A stretch of DNA of 38,813 nt from Endobugula sp047636495 (GTDB lineage: Bacteria; Pseudomonadota; Gammaproteobacteria; Pseudomonadales; Cellvibrionaceae): NCBI GenBank assembly GCA_047636495.1, contig JBLILH010000029.1:1-38813 (forward strand), given 5' to 3'. Under the pieces are notes generated by a model. The model was not told the origin of the DNA and made no database searches. It was given only the letters and a program-made list of their open reading frames with translations. The position numbers and the translations under genes are program-made. Shown in pieces: positions 33,796-38,813 of the stretch (the stretch's first letter is position 1; each line of letters starts with the position of its first letter).

Positions 33796-35100
33796 ATGAC
33801 AAAACAAACGAAAATATTCGCTACTTTTTATCATAAACAAGCAGGATCAATGAGTGTGGTACTTGCGATAACCATGGCTATCGGCTTGTGCATCTCTGGC
33901 TACTTTTTGTATGAAAAATCTGAAAAAACGACCGCCCTCGCCCAACAATTAGAGGGGACAAATCGTAAACTACGTAATATTCAAAGGGATTTGCGCTACA
34001 CAGAATCTGATTTAGAGGATCAAAAAACACAGGTATATAGCGCTAATAGTCAACGTAATATACTCAAAAGCGAAGTTGACAGCACAAAAGCACTGCTCGA
34101 CCAAAAAGAAGTTGAAAAACAGGCGATGATGAATAGCCTGACAGAAGAGTTAAGCACTATAAAACAACAGCTTGGGACGTTACAAAACGAGCGAGCGGCA
34201 TCAGCCAAACGACTCAATGGCGAAATGGATACGTTAAAAGAACAGTTAGCCAATACCGAAAAAGAAAAAATCGCTGCGCAGGAGCAGTTAAAAGACGAGA
34301 TTGCGTCCATTAAACAACAGCTACAAGAAACTGAGCAAGATAAAAACCAATCTCAAGCTGCACTAGCCACTATTCGTGAAGAACTGGACGCTAAGCTATC
34401 CGCGAAGGAGATAGAATATGAAAAACAAATTGCTCAATTGAATGACTTTTCGACCGCCATTAGCCAAAAGCATGAAATCACCAAAAATCAACTTGATAAA
34501 GAGTCAACACGCGCCAAAGAGTTTAGCGCAACAATAGAGACGCTCGAAGAGCGCTTGACACGAGAAAAAATAGCGCTGGATAAACTGACTCAACAGTTAA
34601 CTATGCTAGATAAAACCAATGCGGAGCTAAGCTCAGAAAAAAGTCGGTTAATTAGACAGTTCAAAGATGGCACCACTATTATCCGCCTAGAGGACACTAT
34701 TTTATTTTCTTCTGGCTCGGCAACACTTAATAACCGTGGTCAACAAACTCTCACTCTAGTTGCTGAAACACTATCAGAGTTCCCAAACCACCTTATCAGT
34801 ATTGAAGGTCATACCGATCACCTCCCTATCATTTCGACCTTAGCCAAAAAATATCCTACTAACTGGGAGCTATCAGCCGCTCGATCCTCGTTCGCTATTC
34901 GTCACTTAATGGCGCAAGGTTTACCGGCTAAGCAGTTTCAAGCGGTGGGCTTTGCTAATACTCGCCCCATTGCTATGGACACCGACATTGGCAGTCAGCG
35001 AAAAAATCGTCGAATAGAAATTTTATTACATCCGCCTATGGAAAGGGTCACTATTACATTGGATGAGCTAATGATGAGAAATAAAATAACCGCTAAATAA
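33796..35100 (+). CDS. Membrane-anchored coiled-coil OmpA/MotB-type protein
   Basis: A 434-residue envelope protein. One membrane segment (about 20-38) anchors a very long, highly charged coiled coil (about 45-290). A C-terminal OmpA-like peptidoglycan-binding domain follows (about 296-425) with EDTILFSSGSATLNNRGQQT, IEGHTDHLPI and NWELSAARSSFAIRHL. The layout suggests a spacer linking the inner membrane to the cell wall. Without a partner gene such as motA, a stator role is not supported. ATG start. A TATAAT lies at 33728-33733 upstream, without an obvious -35. Confidence 0.86.
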   Translation: MTKQTKIFATFYHKQAGSMSVVLAITMAIGLCISGYFLYEKSEKTTALAQQLEGTNRKLRNIQRDLRYTESDLEDQKTQVYSANSQRNILKSEVDSTKALLDQKEVEKQAMMNSLTEELSTIKQQLGTLQNERAASAKRLNGEMDTLKEQLANTEKEKIAAQEQLKDEIASIKQQLQETEQDKNQSQAALATIREELDAKLSAKEIEYEKQIAQLNDFSTAISQKHEITKNQLDKESTRAKEFSATIETLEERLTREKIALDKLTQQLTMLDKTNAELSSEKSRLIRQFKDGTTIIRLEDTILFSSGSATLNNRGQQTLTLVAETLSEFPNHLISIEGHTDHLPIISTLAKKYPTNWELSAARSSFAIRHLMAQGLPAKQFQAVGFANTRPIAMDTDIGSQRKNRRIEILLHPPMERVTITLDELMMRNKITAK

Positions 35101-35556
35101 TTTAACACTGCCCACAAACAACGCAAGGAAGCGTGCCAAGTACCACACAATAGTATGACATTTCACAAATCGTATCGAAGACTACTACGCGTCACTGGCA
35201 ACCACACTATTTGCGTGTCGCACCAAAAAAGATCTATTAAGTAGGCTTATATTTTTTTCGCCTGTCTATTGTAAACTTGCACCATTAATTTCATTTATAG
35301 ATAACATCTATGTAACTGTTATTTTTTCTGCTTATTACTCTGAAATTTTTGTGCCAGTCCTTTCACCATTTTATTCGCGCTCTTCTAGTGGCATTGTAGT
35401 GGCATTGTAGTGGCATACTAAATTTGGCCACCGAGTAAGAGGTGATATTATAAGTCATCATTAATGAAGATAGCGATATATCCAATTGAGGTCATTGACA
35501 TAAACGCTAGCGAAGGCACCCCTATTCGGTAAAGCTATCGCATTGATCATTTTCTC
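35101..35556. other. 456-base intergenic region with short tandem repeat and possible remnant
   Basis: No intact gene. An 11-bp unit TAGTGGCATTG occurs 2.8 times in tandem (35386-35416), followed by AAATTTGGCCACC. Repeated TGGCCACC-like motifs are typical of the ends of some IS21-type elements, though this is recalled, not demonstrated. On the minus strand near 35320-35390 a short reading ends in KMVKGLAQKFQSNKQKK followed by a stop, which looks like a lysine-rich protein tail and may be decayed coding sequence. On the plus strand, 35464-35532 holds a 22-codon reading (MKIAIYPIEVIDINASEG) with AGAGGT far upstream; I do not call it a gene. Confidence 0.35.
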
Positions 35557-36126
35557 TCATACTCCACAAAAACAACCGTCACCTAAAATTCTTGAGGCAC
35601 TCACCAATTGTTGGTTTAATAATGCATCGAGTACTTTTTTGATGAAGCTCGTATCGTTGTTACAAATATAACCTAAACTATGGGGGCCAAAATAGACCAG
35701 ATCACCATACTCATTCCATATGCCAACTGCCGGTGTGGCTTTAATATCTTTTTTTATCACATTCATAAGTTGATCCGATAGCACGTTAATACCTTGTAAG
35801 TCATGGTGCAACGTTTCATCGTCAACAGATGCCATATAAAAATCGACTTGTTGCATAGCTTGCGGGTATTGATCCATCATTAATAAGAAGTGTGGCTTGG
35901 TCAATTGGTCGCATGGGCAATGATTTTGCCAAAAGTATACGACGCGTATAGTTGGTTTTTCATCCTGCGTTGCATCATTCAAAAACAGTTGCTCTATGCT
36001 TGCAGATGTTTCGAAAAATACAGTATTTTCAATGGCAGGGATAATATAGATATTGCGTACCAACCACACTGTCAGCGCCATCATCAGCACACAGAGAACG
36101 CCACCGATTATTTTAACGGCGTTCAA
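35557..36126 (-). CDS. Thioredoxin-fold membrane-anchored protein (DUF6436-like)
   Basis: A 189-residue protein with one N-terminal membrane segment (about 5-30) and a thioredoxin-like domain. The active-site position reads FWQNHCPCDQLTKPHF (C70-P-C72), so the cysteines are one residue apart instead of the usual CxxC. A second pair ends the protein (GCFCGV, C185 and C187). ATPAVGIWN near residue 130 supplies the cis-proline region. Together with PCu(A)C and SCO1 nearby, a role in copper or thiol handling in the periplasm is plausible, but this is inference. Divergent from the PCu(A)C gene. Confidence 0.72.
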   Translation of the reverse strand: MNAVKIIGGVLCVLMMALTVWLVRNIYIIPAIENTVFFETSASIEQLFLNDATQDEKPTIRVVYFWQNHCPCDQLTKPHFLLMMDQYPQAMQQVDFYMASVDDETLHHDLQGINVLSDQLMNVIKKDIKATPAVGIWNEYGDLVYFGPHSLGYICNNDTSFIKKVLDALLNQQLVSASRILGDGCFCGV

Positions 36127-36217
36127 CGTCTTCTCTCTCGAATTCGACAGTTGATATTCATAATATGTAACACTTAAGTTATTTATCGATTAAAAACGCT
36201 ATTGACCTTATCCATCT

Positions 36218-36262
36218 GTTGCCAAACAACTATATGAAGCAGTAACATAGTTGTTGGCTAAC
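36218..36262. promoter_or_regulatory. Long inverted repeat upstream of the PCu(A)C gene
   Basis: Two arms of about 15 bases (GTTGCCAAACAACTAT and, as reverse complement, GTTAGCCAACAACTAT) match except for two single-base indels, with a 13-base centre. It lies 80 bases before the PCu(A)C ATG, within the region divergent from the thioredoxin-like gene. There is no T-run, so an operator or leader hairpin is more likely than a terminator. Confidence 0.5.
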
Positions 36263-36343
36263 CTCATATCTACTGGATGACTGCCTTTACATCGACACCA
36301 CCCCATACGCTATTTGTTGTCTATTAATTAAGGTATCTCACCG

Positions 36344-36919
36344 ATGAATTGTTTTAACTCCTTTTGCACACTGCGCATTATTCCGTTTGCTATCGTTGCG
36401 GCTATCACTGTTACCATTATGATGATGCCCGCTGTTGGTGTGCAGGCACATAATCATAGCAATGAAGACGCAAGTGGTCATAATAGCATCGCTGTTATCC
36501 AAATCAGCAATGCAAGAGTCAACCCAATATTTACAGGTATGCCTGTCACAGCTGCATATTTTACTCTCTACAACACGGGGGATAAAACTATACGTTTACT
36601 GTCCGTTGAGGGAGCTATTTCTAAACGTATAGAAATCCACGAGCACACAATGAACAACGGCTTGATGAAAATGCAAGAAGTGGCTGGCGGTGTCGAGCTA
36701 CATGCGGGCGAAACCACTCATTTTTCACCCGGCGGTTATCACATCATGATTATGGACTTAAACCAGGATATAAAAGAAGGTGATGTCGTTGAGCTCACCT
36801 TGCAATTCGCTAATAGTCATACTCAAGTAATCAAAGCAACGGCCAAAAAGCCATTTATGGATCATTCATCGGCCACAGATCATCACAGTAAACATCACGA
36901 CAAGCAGCATAAACACTAA
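36344..36919 (+). CDS. Periplasmic copper chaperone PCu(A)C
   Basis: Secreted copper(I) chaperone that helps metallate cytochrome c oxidase, 191 residues. A signal peptide (about 1-35) ends near VGVQA. The PCu(A)C domain (about 48-165) has the copper motif residues H101 and M103, M110, H133 and M135 (EIHEHTMNNGLMKMQEV, then GGYHIMIMDL). Both mature ends are His-rich (AHNHSNEDASGH and DHHSKHHDKQHKH), offering extra metal-binding sites. The last codons form one arm of a perfect 25-bp hairpin. Converges with sco1, the usual functional partner. Confidence 0.9.
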   Translation: MNCFNSFCTLRIIPFAIVAAITVTIMMMPAVGVQAHNHSNEDASGHNSIAVIQISNARVNPIFTGMPVTAAYFTLYNTGDKTIRLLSVEGAISKRIEIHEHTMNNGLMKMQEVAGGVELHAGETTHFSPGGYHIMIMDLNQDIKEGDVVELTLQFANSHTQVIKATAKKPFMDHSSATDHHSKHHDKQHKH

Positions 36920-36952
36920 GCCTATGTTTAGTGTTTATGCTGCTTGTCGTGA
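36895..36952. terminator. Perfect 25-bp hairpin between convergent PCu(A)C and SCO1 genes
   Basis: Two perfectly complementary 25-base arms (36895-36919 and 36928-36952) with an 8-base loop. The left arm is the last eight codons plus stop of the PCu(A)C gene. The right arm stops two bases before the SCO1 stop codon. There is no T-run. It probably ends or stabilises transcripts in both directions. Confidence 0.7.
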
Positions 36953-36953
36953 C

Positions 36954-37640
36954 CTAGAGGGTTATTTCTGCACCCACCACCATCTTTAGGGCTTGCAACA
37001 TATTACCCTTGTTGTAAGGCCCTTTAAATAATCCCACATACTCCCCCTGCGGGTTAATTAACGCCATTGAATCACTGTGGGTAATAAAGTAGTGACCACT
37101 TTCATCTGGCTGTTCTACAATAAACACTACGTTGAGTTGCTGAGTGATCGCTTTAATATTCTCAACATCACTGGTTAAACCATAAAACGCTGGATGCATA
37201 TAGGTTAAGTACTGATGTAATAGTGTTGGTGTATCGCGCTCCGGATCAAAAGTAATATGCAACACATTCATCGGCGCTTGACTGCTTTGCTTATCCCATG
37301 TGCTTTTTACGTCGCTCAAAAATGCTAAATTAATCGGGCAAATGTCAGGACAAAACATATAGCCAAAGTTAATTAAACGCCAACCCGAAAGGTGATCTGT
37401 AAAGGATTTTTCAGCGCCCTGCATATTTGATAAAGTAACCGGTGATAGCTGCCTAGGTGTTTGAAATAGGAAAAAGTCTAGTTCGGCTAATAATTCCCTG
37501 TCGAGGGTTTGCACTCCCTCTTTTTGGGCTAAATAAATTCTAGCGCCTATACTCGCCAACACTAGTAATGTTAACAAACCAATAATAATCTGAAGTGGCT
37601 TATTATTTTTTATACCTTCGGCATAACTTTGCTGGGACAT
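36954..37640 (-). CDS. SCO1/SenC-family copper chaperone / thiol-disulfide protein
   Basis: Membrane-anchored thioredoxin-fold protein needed for the CuA centre of cytochrome c oxidase. It has 228 residues. The membrane anchor is at about 15-35. The copper ligands are C97 and C101 (YMFCPDICPINLAF) and H188 (YFITHSDSMALI). ITFDPERDTP near 129 is the typical SCO loop. ATG start (MSQQSYAEGIKNN). It converges with the PCu(A)C gene, the two stop codons being separated only by the 25-bp hairpin. The oxidase genes themselves are not in the window. Confidence 0.92.
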   Translation of the reverse strand: MSQQSYAEGIKNNKPLQIIIGLLTLLVLASIGARIYLAQKEGVQTLDRELLAELDFFLFQTPRQLSPVTLSNMQGAEKSFTDHLSGWRLINFGYMFCPDICPINLAFLSDVKSTWDKQSSQAPMNVLHITFDPERDTPTLLHQYLTYMHPAFYGLTSDVENIKAITQQLNVVFIVEQPDESGHYFITHSDSMALINPQGEYVGLFKGPYNKGNMLQALKMVVGAEITL

Positions 37641-37684
37641 ATATCTTACCTATGACTAAAGTGATGTAGTTTCCACAGAAAATA

Positions 37685-38374
37685 TTACAGGGCCAAACTT
37701 GTTGAGTCGGCTGCAAAGGCTTTATTCCTCGGTGGCCCACTATGAAAACGAAACTCATCGCTTTCTGTTAATATAATCGTTTTTTCTAGCCTCAAAAAAA
37801 CCTCTAGGCGATCGCTAATATCAACACCCGCCGCCTTTTTAGCTAGTGTCAAGTAATCTTGATAATGCCTTGATTCGGACTTTAACAACGATAAATAAAA
37901 ACCTTGCAGTTCTTTATCTAGCAACGGTGCAATTTTTGCAAAACGTTCGCAGGAACGAGCTTCAATAATGGCGCCCACAATCAACGTATCAACTAACCGA
38001 TGCGGTTCGCTGGTTCTAATGGGCTTTCGAAGCTGTCCGGCATAATGCGCAGCTTCAATATGAGGATAATCGATGTCTCGCTTTTTCATTAACGCCATAA
38101 CCTGCTCAAAGTGGCGCAGCTCTTCACGGGCTAGGCGCGACATTTTATTGAGCAAAGCATGGTTGTCTACATAACGGTACATAAGATTCATAGCAGTACT
38201 CGCGGCTTTCTTCTCACAGTTCGCGTGGTCAATAAGTAATAATTCTATGTTATCTAATGCGGCATCAACCCACTCTTTTGGCGTTTCGCAATAGAGGAAG
38301 GTCTGAATATGGGAAATGTCGGTGGTATTGGTATTAATAGTGGTCATATGGGTGGCATCAGTTTTTTTAAGCAT
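37685..38374 (-). CDS. miaE: tRNA-(ms2io6A)-hydroxylase MiaE
   Basis: Non-heme diiron monooxygenase that hydroxylates the isopentenyl group of ms2i6A37 in tRNA. It has 229 residues. The ferritin-like four-helix ligands are visible: CEKKAAS (E54), REELRHFEQV (E85, H88), IEARSCERF (E138) and ESRHYQDYL (E167, H170). I use the first ATG (38374), which has AAGTGG upstream. A second ATG nine codons in is possible, since the first 20 residues are polar and poorly conserved. Downstream of the pdhR-like remnant, 44 bases before sco1. Confidence 0.92.
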   Translation of the reverse strand: MLKKTDATHMTTINTNTTDISHIQTFLYCETPKEWVDAALDNIELLLIDHANCEKKAASTAMNLMYRYVDNHALLNKMSRLAREELRHFEQVMALMKKRDIDYPHIEAAHYAGQLRKPIRTSEPHRLVDTLIVGAIIEARSCERFAKIAPLLDKELQGFYLSLLKSESRHYQDYLTLAKKAAGVDISDRLEVFLRLEKTIILTESDEFRFHSGPPRNKAFAADSTSLAL

Positions 38375-38408
38375 TAATTAACCACTTATTTTAACTGATT
38401 TAGCTGAA

Positions 38409-38690
38409 TTAAGGCTGAATATCTTGTTCAGAATAGCGTCTTTCTGAGCACTCCAATCGGTCCTGCTCTTTACGCAGGTCAGACAACATCGCTTCGATAT
38501 AACGAATATGTCGCTTCACAGCTTAACTTGTTTTGGTGCGCGGTGGGTTCATGATAGCATCGTAAATTTCACTGTGTTGACGCATTGAAGGTTCGCGAGA
38601 AAAATATTCACTACATTAACAAAACACTACTGCGTACAATATCAAATAAGCTTTTCACTAAATAGAGATAAACCACGAACCATTAGCCCC
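38409..38690 (-). pseudogene. Degraded pdhR-like GntR/FCD regulator, C-terminal part
   Basis: Read on the minus strand, fragments in two frames line up with the C-terminal ligand-binding (FCD) domain of PdhR-type regulators. First comes VKSLFDIVRSSVLL (about 38660-38620). After a frameshift there is EYFSREPSMRQHSEIYDAIM (38609-38550). Then an in-frame TAA at 38523-38525 interrupts, and AVKRHIRYIEAMLSDLRKEQ continues to the stop at 38409. The E. coli PdhR C-terminus has the same run of features (NVVLL, SRRE, HRTRIFEAIM, RHLAFIEEILLD, from memory). With at least one frameshift and one stop it is not functional. The N-terminal half is missing at the point where the insertion-sequence end begins. 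Confidence 0.75.
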
Positions 38691-38691
38691 C

Positions 38692-38813
38692 TGTGTCAGG
38701 ATAGTTGTCGCCTCTAATATTTCATAAGAGGCTAGCAAAATGAGTTTAAAATTCACCCAATCGTTCAAGATTCAAGCTGTTGAGAAAACCCTTACGCGTA
38801 ATGAGGGAGAGCG
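38692..38813 (+). mobile_element. Left end of an insertion sequence (partial, runs off the window)
   Basis: The break in the pdhR-like reading coincides with TGTGTCAGGATAGTTGTCGC at about 38692, followed 30 bases later by a transposase-like start. I take this as the IS left end. The other end and any target duplication lie outside the window, so the exact boundary and family (IS3-like suspected) are provisional. Confidence 0.6.
38740..38813 (+). CDS. Transposase OrfA-like protein, N-terminal fragment (partial)
   Basis: The reading begins at an ATG with AAGAGG nine bases upstream and stays open to the window end: MSLKFTQSFKIQAVEKTLTR and four more residues. This is the typical start of IS3-family OrfA / transposase_8 helix-turn-helix proteins (K.T.SFK.QAVEK pattern). 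Only 24 residues are visible. The ribosome site lies in an imperfect inverted repeat (CCTCT 38711-38715 with AGAGG 38727-38731), which may hide it in read-through transcripts. Confidence 0.7.
   Translation, partial: MSLKFTQSFKIQAVEKTLTRNEGE

Noticed and set aside
35464..35532. 22-codon reading beginning MKIAIYPIEVID upstream of the thioredoxin-like gene end
   Set aside because: AGAGGT lies too far from the ATG and the peptide resembles nothing I recognise; I kept it only as a note in the intergenic entry.

Overview
The window reads as chromosomal DNA of a low-to-mid GC gammaproteobacterium. Several gene orders are the ones known from Gammaproteobacteria: suhB / trmJ / iscR-iscS-iscU-iscA-hscB-hscA-fdx, then queA-tgt-secD-secF, and ypjD with a corB/yfjD-type gene. 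MiaE, a DUF3135 protein, SCO1, PCu(A)C and a PdhR-type remnant fit a marine, Pseudomonas/Cellvibrio-like lineage, but genus cannot be read from the sequence. No plasmid, phage or CRISPR signature was seen.

Layout. 1-7000: iron-sulfur cluster operon on the minus strand, preceded by trmJ, with two abutting IscR-type operators at the iscR promoter and an intrinsic terminator between iscA and hscB. 7280-10600: suhB, a hybrid sensor kinase and two copies of a palindromic, MITE-like element. 10600-16690: queA-tgt-secD-secF (minus strand, without yajC) and tRNA-Leu(CAA). 16717-21411: an AT-rich accessory block. A minus-strand operon encodes two paralogous periplasmic binding proteins and a membrane histidine kinase. 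Divergent from it, a two-gene operon encodes an AfsA-type hotdog protein and a HAD-IB phosphatase. 21491-28570: a REC-PAS-GGDEF-EAL protein, ypjD, a DUF1631 protein and a CNNM/CBS/CorC protein. 28630-35100: housekeeping and small genes (DUF1289, two Nudix hydrolases, DUF3135, a NIF3-like protein, serC, a pseudouridine synthase, a coiled-coil OmpA protein). 35557-37640: copper / cytochrome oxidase assembly genes (thioredoxin-like protein, PCu(A)C, SCO1). 37685-38813: miaE, a degraded pdhR-like regulator, and the left end of an insertion sequence running out of the window.

The most interesting part is 16717-21411. It has the parts list of a self-contained signalling system. An AfsA homologue (the family that builds butenolide/gamma-butyrolactone precursors) and a phosphatase could make a diffusible molecule. 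Two binding proteins and a kinase, with no transporter genes beside them, could sense one. A nine-G homopolymer in the signal-peptide codons of the first binding-protein gene suggests phase-variable expression. The link between the synthesis and sensing halves is inference from adjacency only. Other notable items are the palindromic repeat family, the terminator inside the isc operon, the missing yajC, the 25-bp perfect hairpin at the PCu(A)C/SCO1 junction, and the pdhR remnant next to an IS end.
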